Origin: Planctomycetia bacterium
Lineage (GTDB): Bacteria > Planctomycetota > Planctomycetia > Planctomycetales > Planctomycetaceae
Length of the DNA: 37,213 nucleotides
NCBI GenBank assembly: GCA_016200145.1
Contig: JACQFH010000164.1
Location: 1 to 37,213 of the forward strand
Reading direction: 5' to 3'
The notes under the pieces were generated by a model. That model had not been told where the DNA came from. It saw only the letters and a list, made by a program, of their open reading frames with translations, and searched no databases. The first letter of the stretch is position 1. Every line of letters starts with the position of its first letter. The translations under genes were made by a program, and so were the position numbers. Below, piece after piece: positions 1 through 9,514 of this stretch.

Positions 1-48
1 CCTTCCAGCGGGGGACGCGAGTGGACACCACACAGTGGGCAGTTTCCC

Positions 49-72
49 GCCGGCGGCCTTTGGCCGGCCGGC
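49..72. repeat. GC-rich hairpin in the tatC upstream region
   Basis: GCCGGCGGCC and GGCCGGCCGGC can pair across a TTT loop, with one bulged base. No T-run follows, so this is at most a weak terminator for a gene left of the window. No supported coding sequence was found in bases 1-199. Confidence 0.4.
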
Positions 73-199
73 GTGCGGAACGACAGACAGAGGTGTTCAC
101 AGCGGCGGCATTCTTCGTGCCCCTTCTGCGGCGCTTTCGCTCTTCCCCCGTGTGTGGTCCGGAATTTCACTCGCATCCGTTTCGCACTCGAGGTGAATC

Positions 200-1270
200 A
201 TGGCCAAGAAAGACCTGTTCGACGACTCGACGATGACGTTCGGCGAGCACCTGGAAGTGCTCCGCGTGCACCTGTGGAGGGCGATTGTCGGCCTGGTGAT
301 CGGGACCATTGCCGCGTTCTTCTTCTCGAACCACATCATCGTCGCCGTGCAGGTGCCGGTGATCGAAGCCCTCGACCGGCACTTTGCCAAATCCGGGGCC
401 GAGGACGCCGACAAAGGGAAGTGGGAGTCGATGAAGGAATGGTTCCAGGCGACGTTCAACAAGTCGGAAGCCGACGTCGAGGCGGAAGAGAAGCAGGCGG
501 CGAAAAAGAATGCCGATCCGCGGATGACTGTGGAATTCGACGCGCGCGACGTGGCGAGCAAGCTGCACGAGGTCGATCCCAAGACGTATCCGCCGCCGCC
601 GGAAAAAGCAGAGCCGGCGATCATCAAGATTTCTTTCGCGCAGACCCCCCTGGGCGACCTGCTCGACGAGATGCGAAAAGAATCGCTGCATCCGCGAACC
701 GACGGCGTCGACGAGGCGTTCATGATTTACCTCAAGGTCTCGCTGGTGGTCGGCATCGTGATTTCCAGCCCCTGGATTTTCTACCAGATCTGGCTGTTCG
801 TCGGCGCGGGGCTGTATTCGCACGAGCGGAAATACGTGTATACGTACCTGCCCCTGAGCGTCATCCTGTTTCTGGGAGGCGCGGCATTCTGCTTCTTCGG
901 AGTGATTCCATTCGTCCTCAAATTTCTGTTTGAGTTCAACGAATGGCTGCACATCCGTCCCGAAATCAAGATTTCGACCTGGATCACCTTCGCGCTGATG
1001 GTGTCGCTGATGTTCGGGATCAGCTTCCAGTTGCCGCTGGTGATGCTGTTTCTCGAACGGATTTCGCTGGTGAGCTCGAAGCTGTATCGCGAAAAACGCC
1101 GGCACGCGATTCTGGTCATCGCCTTCCTGTCGATGGTGCTCACCCCCTCCGACCCGGTGAGCATGATGATGATGATGATCCCCCTGTGCATTCTGTACGA
1201 GCTGGGAATCATCCTCTGCGGTCGCAAATCCGGAGCGCCCGGCAGCCCCTTCGAAGCCCAGCCGGCGTAG
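200..1270 (+). CDS. tatC: Sec-independent protein translocase subunit TatC, with a large periplasmic insertion
   Basis: Inner-membrane core receptor of the twin-arginine translocase, which binds signal peptides of folded exported proteins. The N terminus carries the TatC hallmark (FGEHLEVLR, residues 14-22) and the first membrane segment lies near 24-50. The conserved EAFMIYLK segment that normally closes the first periplasmic loop appears only at 172-179, so about 115 extra charged residues (about 55-170) are inserted in that loop. Four more hydrophobic stretches follow. At 356 aa it is about 100 residues longer than usual TatC. A GAGGTGA Shine-Dalgarno sits a few bases before the ATG and fixes the start. 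No tatA or tatB is visible in the window. A perfect 14-bp hairpin follows the stop by 22 nt. Confidence 0.95.
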   Translation: MAKKDLFDDSTMTFGEHLEVLRVHLWRAIVGLVIGTIAAFFFSNHIIVAVQVPVIEALDRHFAKSGAEDADKGKWESMKEWFQATFNKSEADVEAEEKQAAKKNADPRMTVEFDARDVASKLHEVDPKTYPPPPEKAEPAIIKISFAQTPLGDLLDEMRKESLHPRTDGVDEAFMIYLKVSLVVGIVISSPWIFYQIWLFVGAGLYSHERKYVYTYLPLSVILFLGGAAFCFFGVIPFVLKFLFEFNEWLHIRPEIKISTWITFALMVSLMFGISFQLPLVMLFLERISLVSSKLYREKRRHAILVIAFLSMVLTPSDPVSMMMMMIPLCILYELGIILCGRKSGAPGSPFEAQPA

Positions 1271-1292
1271 CGCGGCATGCGGTTTCGGGTAA

Positions 1293-1323
1293 CCTCGTTC
1301 CCAGGCTCTGCCTGGGAACGAGG
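1293..1323. repeat. Family B palindromic element (perfect 14-bp hairpin) after tatC
   Basis: CCTCGTTCCCAGGC and GCCTGGGAACGAGG pair perfectly around a TCT loop. It lies 22 nt after the tatC stop and may act as a terminator or 3'-end stabiliser. There is no T-run. A degenerate relative is at 16146-16181. Confidence 0.85.
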
Positions 1324-1454
1324 AAGTCGAGAGGAGAACGAGGGAGATCCGCCCGCAGGATGCGAAACCGGCGCCTTGCAGTGCGGCGCGAAATACGTTC
1401 GGATGAAGCGCGCTGTTACTTGCACGATGGGACCGCACTGGGAGCCCGTTTGCC

Positions 1455-3068
1455 ATGCCCGCCATGATTTCTGCGCCGCAGCCGTTGGCCGTCGAAGAGG
1501 GGGCCAAGGCACTGATGCGCGGGGGCAACGCTTACGACGCGGCCCTGGTCTGCGCCTTCATGCAGTTTGTGCTCGACCCGCACTCGTGCGGGCTGGGCGG
1601 GTATCTGCTGCTGACGCACCATCGCGCGGGCTCCGGGCAGCCGCAGCAGATTCTCGACGCGCCGGCTGTCGCCGGTTCGCGCGTGACCCCTGAGATGTGG
1701 GAAAAGCAGGTTCTCGGTCCCAACCCCGGTGGCTGGGGATTTTTCCTCAAAGACAAGGTCAACGACAACGGCTATCAGTCGATCTGCCTGCCCGCCATCG
1801 TCCGGGGGCTCGAGGCGATTCACAAGCGCTGGTGTACCTGGAAGTGGGCCGACCTGATTGCGCCGGCCATCGCTACGGCCGAGAACGGGTTCGCCGTCGG
1901 GGCGCATCTGGCCGGGCGCTGGAAAGACAAGCCCCTGTACTACGAAGATTCGTCGCTGTTGCAGAAGCTGTACGTCACGCCCGACGCGAAACAGATCTAC
2001 CTGAAAGCCGATGGCACGCCTTATGACGAGGGAGACGTGCTGCGCAATCCCGACTACGCAAAGTCTCTGCGGCGGCTGGCCCAGGCCGGCCCAGACGATT
2101 TCTACACCGGCGAGTTGGCACGGCAGATGTCGGCCGACCTCGCCGCGCACGGGAGCTGGGTCACGGCCGAAGATCTGGCCACTTGCGGAATTCGCGACGA
2201 GGCGCCAATCGTCACGGAATACCGCGGCTGCACGGTCGTCACGTCGCAGGCGCCGCACGGGGGACCGACTCTGGCGGCAATCCTCAATATCCTTGATGGA
2301 TACGATCTTTCGTCGATGCGGCACAACTCGCCCCAGTACATCCATCTGGTGTCGATGGCGATGAAGGCGGCGTTTTCGGACCGCAACCGCACGCTGGGCG
2401 ATCCCCGGTTCGTGAAAGTGCCGCTCGATGAAATGCTTTCGCCGGCGCGGGCCGCCCACTGGCGACGCGTGATTGATGCGGGTCAGCCGATCGACACGAC
2501 CCGCATTCAGCCGGGTTCGAAGACCACGACGCAGGCGACCGTCGTCGACGCAGCCGGCAACTGCGTCTCGCTGACGCATTCGCTGGGGTCGTCTTCGGGG
2601 GTCATCACGCCGGGTTTGGGTTTCATGTACAATAATTCGATGGTCAATTTCCACCCCTATTCCGGGCACCCCAACAGCATCGCTGCGGGCAAGGGGCGGA
2701 CGACCGGCATGACGCCCACCGTCGTGCTCGACGGCGACAAACCGGTGCTCGTACTGGGCGCACCGGGGGCGACGCGGATCATCACCTCGGTGTTGCAAGT
2801 GATTCTTAACCGGCTCGAATTCGGCATGAGCATGACCGACGCCGTCCTGGCGCCGCGGTTCGACTGCCAGGGGGACACGATTTTCTGCCAGTCGCGGATT
2901 CCCGAATTCGTCTGTGCCGAGGTCCGCAAGAAGCACCCCATTCGCCGCATTCCCGACGCCCACGGCGGCATGGCACTCGTGCACGCGATCGCCATCAAGC
3001 CCGAGACGGGGCAACTGGAAGGGGCGGCCGACACCGGCGCCGATGGCATGGCGCTGCTGGTTGAATAG
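1455..3068 (+). CDS. Gamma-glutamyltransferase family protein (Ntn hydrolase)
   Basis: Member of the gamma-glutamyltranspeptidase family, which cleaves and transfers gamma-glutamyl groups of glutathione and related amides after autoproteolysis. The N terminus has the family pattern GGNAYDAAL (about residues 24-32) and DPHSCGLGG. The autocleavage region reads TTTQATVVD followed by GNCVSLTHSLG, in which a Thr is the expected nucleophile, and further on is a GLGFMYNNSMVNF segment. At 537 aa it has the usual length for a complete large-plus-small subunit precursor. No signal peptide is visible, whereas many homologues are periplasmic, so an acylase-like cytoplasmic role is possible. The start at 1455 has no clear Shine-Dalgarno, and ATG 1464 is an alternative. 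The next gene begins only 6 nt after the stop, which suggests cotranscription with the NAD+ synthase. Confidence 0.9.
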   Translation: MPAMISAPQPLAVEEGAKALMRGGNAYDAALVCAFMQFVLDPHSCGLGGYLLLTHHRAGSGQPQQILDAPAVAGSRVTPEMWEKQVLGPNPGGWGFFLKDKVNDNGYQSICLPAIVRGLEAIHKRWCTWKWADLIAPAIATAENGFAVGAHLAGRWKDKPLYYEDSSLLQKLYVTPDAKQIYLKADGTPYDEGDVLRNPDYAKSLRRLAQAGPDDFYTGELARQMSADLAAHGSWVTAEDLATCGIRDEAPIVTEYRGCTVVTSQAPHGGPTLAAILNILDGYDLSSMRHNSPQYIHLVSMAMKAAFSDRNRTLGDPRFVKVPLDEMLSPARAAHWRRVIDAGQPIDTTRIQPGSKTTTQATVVDAAGNCVSLTHSLGSSSGVITPGLGFMYNNSMVNFHPYSGHPNSIAAGKGRTTGMTPTVVLDGDKPVLVLGAPGATRIITSVLQVILNRLEFGMSMTDAVLAPRFDCQGDTIFCQSRIPEFVCAEVRKKHPIRRIPDAHGGMALVHAIAIKPETGQLEGAADTGADGMALLVE

Positions 3069-3074
3069 ATCGTT

Positions 3075-4760
3075 ATGAAGATTGCCATCGCCCAGCTCAA
3101 CCCGACGGTCGGTGACGTCGCCGGCAATTGCGATTTGATTGCTTCCGCGGCCAACCGGGCGCACGAGGCCGGGGCCGACCTGGCCGTCGTTTCCGAGCTG
3201 GCCGTCAGCGGATATCCCCCCAAGGATCTGCTGCTGCGCGAAGGATTCGTCGAGGCCTGCGACCGGGCCGTGACGGCGCTCGCGGCGACCATCAGTCCGC
3301 ACGTTGGTTTGCTGATCGGCCATCCGTCGCGGCGGGGTCTGCCGGCCGGTTCGATCGGCAACGCCGCCAGCCTGCTGCTCGGCGGCAAAGTGCAAACGAC
3401 GCTGCACAAATGCCTGCTCCCCAATTACGACGTGTTCGACGAGCGGCGTTACTTTCTGCCGGCCGCCTCCGCGGCGCCGGTGGAATTCGGCGGCCTCAAG
3501 CTGGGCGTACACATCTGCGAAGACGCGTGGTTCGGCGAACCGGGCACGGCGTACCACCTGAAGCCCGAACAGCGCCGCGATCCGCTCGACGAGCTGGCTG
3601 CGGCCGGGGCGAACCTGTTCATCAACCTGTCGGCGAGCCCTTTCGAGATCGATAAGCCGCACCGCCGGACGCAGCTCGTCGAACGGCACATCAGGCGGCA
3701 CAAGCTCCCTTTCGTGTTCGTGAACCAGGTCGGCGGCAACGACGATCTGGTTTTCGACGGGAACAGTCTCGTGTTCGATGCGCAAGGGCGCGAAGTCGCG
3801 CATCTGACGCCTTTTGCAAGCGATTTTGCGATCTGCGAAATCGATCCGGCCGTGTCGCTCACCCGTGCGATCACGCCCACGCCGGCACTGGCCGTTTCGC
3901 GCCCCCGCCCCGCCGACCTCCTCGACGCCCTCGTTCTGGGTCTGCGAGATTACGTCCGCAAGAGCGGGTTTCACGACTGTGTGCTGGGGCTCTCGGGAGG
4001 CATCGACAGCGCGCTGGCCTGCTGCATCGCGGCGGCGGCCATCGGTCCCGAGCACGTGCATGGCCTCGCGCTCCCCAGCCGATATAGCAGCGAACACAGC
4101 GTGGCCGACGCGCAGAAGCTGGCGAAGGCGCTCGGCATCGATTTCGAAATCGTCCCGATCGACGCGATCCATGCCGCCTACGAGGCGACCCGCGTCGCCG
4201 GCGCCGATCTGGCCTCGCAGCCAGGAGGGCTCGCCGATCAGAACTTGCAGGCGCGGATCCGCGGAGCGCTCGTCATGATTCGCAGCAACCGTCACGGCTG
4301 GCTGGCGCTGGCCACGGGCAACAAGAGCGAGCTGGCGGTGGGCTACTGCACACTGTACGGCGACATGGCGGGGGGATTTGCCGTGCTCGCCGACGTCTAC
4401 AAGCGCGACGTGTACGCCGTCGCCCGGTACATCAACGACGAGCGTGATCGCCGCGAGGTAATTCCCGAGGGATCGCTGACGAAGCCGCCCAGCGCGGAAC
4501 TCGCACCGAACCAGTTTGACCAGGATACGCTCCCTCCCTATGCGGTGCTCGATGCGATTCTGGAGGGGCTGATCGAGCGCGAGATGTCGGTGGCCACGTT
4601 AAGCCGGCAGTTTCCCGCAGAAACGGTGCGATGGGTCGCCGGCCGGCTCGACCGCAACGAGTTCAAGCGCCGGCAGATGCCCCCCGGCATCAAGCTGTCG
4701 ACGCGCGCCTTCGGCAGCGGCCGCCGGATGCCCATGGCGGCGAAATTCAATTGGGAATAA
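3075..4760 (+). CDS. nadE: Glutamine-dependent NAD+ synthase
   Basis: Catalyses the last step of NAD+ biosynthesis, ATP-dependent amidation of deamido-NAD+ using ammonia from glutamine. The N-terminal nitrilase-like glutaminase domain (1 to about 260) shows the Glu-Lys-Cys triad: E41 in [13 protein letters not shown]112 in [17 protein letters not shown], and C148 in HICEDAW. The C-terminal synthetase domain has the ATP pyrophosphatase loop [12 protein letters not shown] and the downstream [12 protein letters not shown] segment. At 561 aa it matches the two-domain bacterial form. It lies 6 nt behind the gamma-glutamyltransferase gene and is followed at once by the family D inverted-repeat element. 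Confidence 0.97.
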   Translation: MKIAIAQLNPTVGDVAGNCDLIASAANRAHEAGADLAVVSELAVSGYPPKDLLLREGFVEACDRAVTALAATISPHVGLLIGHPSRRGLPAGSIGNAASLLLGGKVQTTLHKCLLPNYDVFDERRYFLPAASAAPVEFGGLKLGVHICEDAWFGEPGTAYHLKPEQRRDPLDELAAAGANLFINLSASPFEIDKPHRRTQLVERHIRRHKLPFVFVNQVGGNDDLVFDGNSLVFDAQGREVAHLTPFASDFAICEIDPAVSLTRAITPTPALAVSRPRPADLLDALVLGLRDYVRKSGFHDCVLGLSGGIDSALACCIAAAAIGPEHVHGLALPSRYSSEHSVADAQKLAKALGIDFEIVPIDAIHAAYEATRVAGADLASQPGGLADQNLQARIRGALVMIRSNRHGWLALATGNKSELAVGYCTLYGDMAGGFAVLADVYKRDVYAVARYINDERDRREVIPEGSLTKPPSAELAPNQFDQDTLPPYAVLDAILEGLIEREMSVATLSRQFPAETVRWVAGRLDRNEFKRRQMPPGIKLSTRAFGSGRRMPMAAKFNWE

Positions 4761-4764
4761 CCTT

Positions 4765-4925
4765 CGGGAGGGCGACGCTCCTGCCGAGCCGCCAATGTGC
4801 CTCCGCAAATGCCGAAACGTTCAATGGGTCGTTGATTGACCCGCCGTGGGCGACTCATTTCCCAACGGTGCGGTTTTTGTCAACCGGTTGCCGATTGGCG
4901 GCTCCGCAGGAGCGTCGCCCTCCCG
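4765..4925. repeat. Family D inverted-repeat element between convergent nadE and the RNase HII-like gene
   Basis: The 32-nt arms at 4765-4796 and 4894-4925 are inverted copies with a single mismatch, separated by 97 nt. The arms contain GGGAGGGCGACGCTCCTGCC. There is no coding capacity for a transposase, so this is a MITE-like or REP-like element placed 4 nt after the nadE stop. Confidence 0.85.
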
Positions 4926-4957
4926 ACGGACGGCTTGGAAGGTCATCAAACGGAAGT

Positions 4958-5953
4958 TTACCGCTCGCGCCAAAAATTATCGTCGGCAATCGCGAGCTGC
5001 TTCTGCAGCGCGGCGATCTCGCCTCGGAACCGGCCGGCGTCGACGGGATACCCGGCGGTCGGTTTCAATCCGGGCTGGCGTTCGGCCCAGAACCGATTGA
5101 ATAACTTCATCGACAGCTCGCGAAGGTATTTGCAGACCATCGACGCCAGGGCAACCGGCAGATGCCGCTCGGATTTTGTCTCGAACCGGATCTCGGCATT
5201 TCCCACGCTGTAGCGGCTGGATTCGCCCGACTCGGCCAGGCAGCGGATGAAGCGGTCGCCGAACACGGCCGGAAGGAAGTCGTGATAACGGTTCCGGCCA
5301 CCATGCTTGTCAGCCAGGATCAGCACGCTCTCGTGGGCGTCTGCGTCGCACTCATGCCAGACGTGCCGCAGCAGGTTCATCGTGATTTCGGAAAGCGCCT
5401 GCCCTTTGCTGTTGTGGGCCCGCGCGTGGTCGTTGAACCGCCGCGTGAGTACGACGTCGGAACGGATGGCCCGCAGGCGAATGCTGTGTTCGCGGCAGCG
5501 CTCCAGCCAGCGATTCGAAAGTGGCAACTGCCGCGCGGCCGGCAATGTCAAATTGCTGTCATGAAACCAGGGCTCGGTATCGAGGGTCGCAAGCGGCTGA
5601 ATCGCCGTTTGTCCGAATAACTCGCGGAAATTCTCCGGTATCGGGGCATCGCCCTGTGGATCAGCGCAAGGTTCTACTTCGCCGCTCTGGCAGCGACGCA
5701 GTAACGCCAACGCGTGCAGGACCCCCTGTTCGAGATTGTCGAGGCCTTTCGAGGGAGTGTAGACCTGTTTGGAGTCGGCCACCTGCACGTGCGAGCCATC
5801 GACAGGCGGGGACTGGTCAACGACGCCGGAAAAAGCCTGCCACAGATCAACCTTCCGCGGATCGCCAGTCACTTCCCACGCCGTCGCGCCGACAACGAGC
5901 GGACCAAGATTCGGCCCGTACCCGGCCTCATCCATGCCGATGATCAATGCCAT
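4958..5953 (-). CDS. RNase HII-like (RNase H fold) protein, function unassigned
   Basis: The N terminus MDEAGYGPNLGPLVVGA (residues 7-23) parallels the RNase HII signature DEAGRGPLAGPVV, supplying acidic D8 and E9. A DSK triad follows at 60-62, like the DSKK of RNase HII. D215 lies in LILADKHGGR, and ASMVCKYLREL (270-280) mirrors ASIVAKVTRD, with Glu in place of the usual last Asp. At 331 aa it is well over the 200-230 aa of RNase HII, with an extra central segment of about 100 residues. I infer a divergent RNase H-like nuclease; cleavage of RNA-DNA hybrids is not proven. It converges on nadE and lies 9 nt downstream of the giant Ycf48/CBM9-like gene on the same strand. Confidence 0.75.
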   Translation of the reverse strand: MALIIGMDEAGYGPNLGPLVVGATAWEVTGDPRKVDLWQAFSGVVDQSPPVDGSHVQVADSKQVYTPSKGLDNLEQGVLHALALLRRCQSGEVEPCADPQGDAPIPENFRELFGQTAIQPLATLDTEPWFHDSNLTLPAARQLPLSNRWLERCREHSIRLRAIRSDVVLTRRFNDHARAHNSKGQALSEITMNLLRHVWHECDADAHESVLILADKHGGRNRYHDFLPAVFGDRFIRCLAESGESSRYSVGNAEIRFETKSERHLPVALASMVCKYLRELSMKLFNRFWAERQPGLKPTAGYPVDAGRFRGEIAALQKQLAIADDNFWRER

Positions 5954-5962
5954 GTCCCGTTT

Positions 5963-8900
5963 TTAACGGGGGGCGCCCGGGGCGTCAAACCGCAGGAGGC
6001 CGGCGCATTCCGGGCGCGGGGTTGCCGACGCGGGATGCGTCCAGCTTTCGAGACCGATGGCGGGTATGATTCGCGTGATGCCCAGGGCCCATGCGGTTCC
6101 GCGGCCAGGGACATACGGCGCAATCTCCGCGAACGGGATCGCCGCCTCGACACACCATTCGGCAGCGTCACCCTGGACCGCGACCAGCCAGCGCGGGTCC
6201 CAGGTGGAATCGTTGCAGCACGCGTCGTGCGTGCAGCCGCGCTGGTCGACAGCGAACTGAAATGCCGTCACATAGTCGCGGTCGACGTCGAGCGACACGA
6301 CGACGCGATCGAAGTCCGAGAGGTCTTCGTCGTGACGCCGCTTGCCCGCGAATGAGCCGTCGGTGCGAGCGCCGGCGGCGCGCGGCAGCCGTGCTGCGAA
6401 ATACAGGTATTCCCCGTCGCAGCACACGTAAGCACGGGCCGGCAGATCACCCTGACCAGCAGGCTGATTTTCCCGGGTGAGCGGCAATTCGCCGGCGCTT
6501 TTCCAGCAGGCGTCCGACAGTGCGCCATCGAGCACCGGCCTCGCGGGAGTGAACGGGCAGCGCGAAACGGCGCTGGTCGGCGGATTGCTGACGTTCGTCA
6601 GCCACAGCTCGCCGCTGGCCGCGTGCCCCCAGGGGTTCTCGGAATCGGCATTTGCGAACCGCTGGTAGATGGCATCGGCTTTCAGGTGCGACGTTCGCTG
6701 CCGGTGCATCGCAGCCAGCGAAAATTGCACGCAGGGTTCGCCCGCCAGCGCCGGATCGCGGCGCGTCAGCTCGGCAACGAGCTTCAGGGCACGAGTCTGC
6801 CAGTAGCGCTGCTTGCGTTCGACGTCGCGGTGCGTCACGTGTTTCTCGGCCGTGGCGTTCTGATCGGGGGCCGGCGTGATCGCGTCGTTCTCCAGCAGGT
6901 CATCGGGTTCGTCGTCGTCGCTGTTGAAGACGGTGCGATTGATCTTCTGCGACTGCTGCCGGAGCCGCGCCTCGGCAAATCCCACCGCGGCGGGAACCGA
7001 AAGGTCGGGCCGGCTCTGCCGGCGCTTGAGGTCGGTTGAAGACGGTTTCAGCCGCCGCCAGCCGACCTCGGCACTGCTCCACGCGTGCATCAGCCGCTGC
7101 ACGGCTTGCACGGCAGCCGGCTGGTCGGGGTACTTTTCGCCAAGCTCGATCAGCGCCAACTCGCCCAGTTCCCAGTGCCCGGATTTCTGGTAGCGGTCGG
7201 CCAGGTGCAGGAGTTGCCAGGCGGCGTCGGAATCCGACAGGCCGCGTGCGACGTCGGGCAACTGGGCGATCAACTGCCCGGCCCGCCGATCGTCGTTGAG
7301 GAGCTTTTCGGAATAGGCGGCGAAGTTTCGCATCTTCTGGATCGCCTTGTGCCGCGATTCCAGAACGTCTTCGCGAATCGGCAACAGGGCACGCCGCGCC
7401 GGGCCTCCGCTGTTCAGTGCGATTCCCGCAAAAATCCCTCCGGCGCCGGCCCCCGCCTGCGCGGGCGTCCCCGCCCGTTTCTCTTGCGGAGAATCGAACA
7501 GCCGGTACGCATCCCGGCGAACCGCAAGCCCTTCGTCTCTTAGAAACAATCCCTCGGCCGTGGCCGCGACGATGTTGGTCGTTTCGCCGACGTGCGGCAG
7601 CAGATGAAACGGCTCGATGTTCACCTGCCCCGCTTGCCCGGGGGGCAGCCGTTCGAAAATCTTCTGCACCTGCCACGGTTCGAGGCCGGCGATTTCCTGA
7701 TGTTCGAGAAAGCTCGTGGCATCGGCCGCCTGCGCGACGGCCTGCCTGGCCGCCTCGGCCAGCAGCATCGCGAGCGGGCCTGCGTCTTCGGGCTGTTCGA
7801 GGATCAGCACGCTGGGTCGCCAGGTCCGCAATTGCCTCACCAGCGCGCCGACCAGGAATTCACCGAGCCGGTTTTCGGTGCGGCGGTTCCATTCGGCGAC
7901 CAGTCGGTCGAAGTCGCGCTCGACGCCCGGCAGCGCCAGCGGCAACTGCCAGCCGACCAGCCCGGTTGTCCCCCCCGCACTGACAACCGCTTCGTGAAAT
8001 CGATCGCCGGATTCGGCATCGTTGATTCCGTCCGCGGCGTCTTCGTCGCGTGCGACCACCGAAACGAGGCTGCGGTACCCCTGTTCGGCGGACATCTCGG
8101 CGATCAGCCCCAGGGAAACCTGCCCCGCACGGCCTGAGAGCGATAACAGCGCGAGGCGGCGGTCGTTGCCCCGCACCGGCTGCCACGTGCGTCCACCGTC
8201 GGTGGTGCGCACGATCGATCCCAGCGCACCAACTCCCCAGCCCATTTCCGCAGAAACAAAGCACAGCTTTTCCAACGGGACGGTCTGCCCGGTGCGCTGC
8301 AATTGCCACGTGCGCCCGGCGTTGGTGGAATGCCAGACGGCGCTTCCCGGACTGCCGGCCACCCAAACCTTATTTTCGCGACAGGCGACCGTGTGAAAGT
8401 CGAACGACTCGCGGACGCCGGCCGGCAACGGCCGCGGCGGCGCCTGCCAGACGATTCCGTCGTTCTCGGTCCGCAGCACCAGCCCTCCGTCCCCCACGAG
8501 CCAGCCGCTGCGCTCCTGATCAAGCGTCACGGCGCGCCGGGCGCGCCTGCCGATGCGCTCCAGGCGCGGCAGGGCGACTGTGCCTTCGAGGGCCATTCCC
8601 AGACTGTCGCGGACGCCGACCAGAATCCCGGCTCCCGGGTTCAGGAATTCCGCGTTCAGCCAACCGGGGGATTCCTTTCCCGGCATCGCCCGCCACGATT
8701 TGCCCCCGTCGTCGGTGACGTAAGCGCCGCTGGGCTCGCGCCCCGTGCCCTCGCCCACGGCGATTCCCTCTTCGAGCGAGAAGAACTTGACCTTCCTGAT
8801 GCGGGGGAGCAGAGTTTTCTCGGTTGCTTTTGCCTTCTCGATGGTTTGCGGCGACGACTGACGCTGATGATGGACCTTTGCAACGCTGGCGGGGGGCACA

Positions 8901-9343
8901 GCGAGCGGTCGCCACGACTGGCCTCCGTCGTTTGTGAACAGAACGACACCGTACGACCGCCGCGTGAACGGAACCGTTCCGCCGCCGGCGACCCAGCCCA
9001 CGCGATCGCTCAGGAAGCAGACCGAACGCAAGGGGCAGGTGACGCCGCTCGGCTGCAGATTCCAGGTTTCTCCGCCGTCGTCGGAATGCCAGATCACCCC
9101 GCGATCGCCGACGGCCCAGCCCTGCCGGTCCCCCACGAACTGCACGTCGTGCAGATTGGCGTCGTCCTCGATCGGTGTTGGCTCGCGGAACACGCTCCGC
9201 GGCTGTTCAACCGAACTCGTCGGATCCGCAGGACATGCCACGTCGGCCGCAGAAAGATAACAAATGGTCGTAACGAAGATCAGAAACGCCAACGACGGAA
9301 TTCGACTGCCCCGCAGCCATAGCGACCTGAGGAGAGGGACCAC
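5963..9343 (-). CDS. Large secreted Ycf48-like beta-propeller protein with C-terminal CBM9-like domain
   Basis: The first third has about six repeats of the BNR/Ycf48 type, each with a GWAVGD-like strand followed by DDGGETW or TDGGRTW. These form a beta-propeller like those of photosystem II assembly factor Ycf48 and bacterial sialidase-like proteins. A middle region contains a LVSVVARDEDAADG segment and a WRPSVLILEQ strand that might be a degenerate LmbE/PIG-L-like fold; this is weak. A helical TPR-like part follows. The last 200 residues (LDGALSDACWKSAGELPL; later DRVVVSLDVDRDY) resemble CBM9-like domains of planctomycete secreted proteins. A hydrophobic signal-like stretch (PSLAFLIFVTTICYLSA) is near the N terminus. 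The open frame continues to 9496 but that part runs through a repeat element, so I chose GTG 9343. TTG 9292 is also possible. Confidence 0.75.
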   Translation of the reverse strand: MVPLLRSLWLRGSRIPSLAFLIFVTTICYLSAADVACPADPTSSVEQPRSVFREPTPIEDDANLHDVQFVGDRQGWAVGDRGVIWHSDDGGETWNLQPSGVTCPLRSVCFLSDRVGWVAGGGTVPFTRRSYGVVLFTNDGGQSWRPLAVPPASVAKVHHQRQSSPQTIEKAKATEKTLLPRIRKVKFFSLEEGIAVGEGTGREPSGAYVTDDGGKSWRAMPGKESPGWLNAEFLNPGAGILVGVRDSLGMALEGTVALPRLERIGRRARRAVTLDQERSGWLVGDGGLVLRTENDGIVWQAPPRPLPAGVRESFDFHTVACRENKVWVAGSPGSAVWHSTNAGRTWQLQRTGQTVPLEKLCFVSAEMGWGVGALGSIVRTTDGGRTWQPVRGNDRRLALLSLSGRAGQVSLGLIAEMSAEQGYRSLVSVVARDEDAADGINDAESGDRFHEAVVSAGGTTGLVGWQLPLALPGVERDFDRLVAEWNRRTENRLGEFLVGALVRQLRTWRPSVLILEQPEDAGPLAMLLAEAARQAVAQAADATSFLEHQEIAGLEPWQVQKIFERLPPGQAGQVNIEPFHLLPHVGETTNIVAATAEGLFLRDEGLAVRRDAYRLFDSPQEKRAGTPAQAGAGAGGIFAGIALNSGGPARRALLPIREDVLESRHKAIQKMRNFAAYSEKLLNDDRRAGQLIAQLPDVARGLSDSDAAWQLLHLADRYQKSGHWELGELALIELGEKYPDQPAAVQAVQRLMHAWSSAEVGWRRLKPSSTDLKRRQSRPDLSVPAAVGFAEARLRQQSQKINRTVFNSDDDEPDDLLENDAITPAPDQNATAEKHVTHRDVERKQRYWQTRALKLVAELTRRDPALAGEPCVQFSLAAMHRQRTSHLKADAIYQRFANADSENPWGHAASGELWLTNVSNPPTSAVSRCPFTPARPVLDGALSDACWKSAGELPLTRENQPAGQGDLPARAYVCCDGEYLYFAARLPRAAGARTDGSFAGKRRHDEDLSDFDRVVVSLDVDRDYVTAFQFAVDQRGCTHDACCNDSTWDPRWLVAVQGDAAEWCVEAAIPFAEIAPYVPGRGTAWALGITRIIPAIGLESWTHPASATPRPECAGLLRFDAPGAPR

Positions 9344-9377
9344 GAAAGACGCGAAACCGTGATGACGAAAATGTCTT

Positions 9378-9455
9378 CCACAGATTTCGCAGATTTTCGC
9401 AGATGAATTCAACTGAGGGATCTCTTGATTCTGTGAGAATCTGCGTAATCTGTGG
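9378..9455. repeat. Family J inverted-repeat element (CCACAGATT type)
   Basis: CCACAGATTTCGCAGATTTT at 9378 onward is mirrored by GAATCTGCGTAATCTGTGG ending at 9455. The 21-nt arms have two mismatches. It falls inside the apparent N-terminal extension of the upstream open frame on the - strand and makes that extension unlikely to be protein. Confidence 0.75.
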
Positions 9456-9514
9456 ATCAACCTGTTCGTCAACAAATATCGGGAGATACGGCCCAAAGCG
9501 CGGGCGGAAATCTA

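Noticed and set aside
1416-4295. Long open frame on the - strand (959 codons) opposite the gamma-glutamyltransferase and nadE genes
   Set aside because: It is the antisense shadow of two genes with clear catalytic motifs. Its translation is Arg/Asp/Gln-rich without family resemblance.
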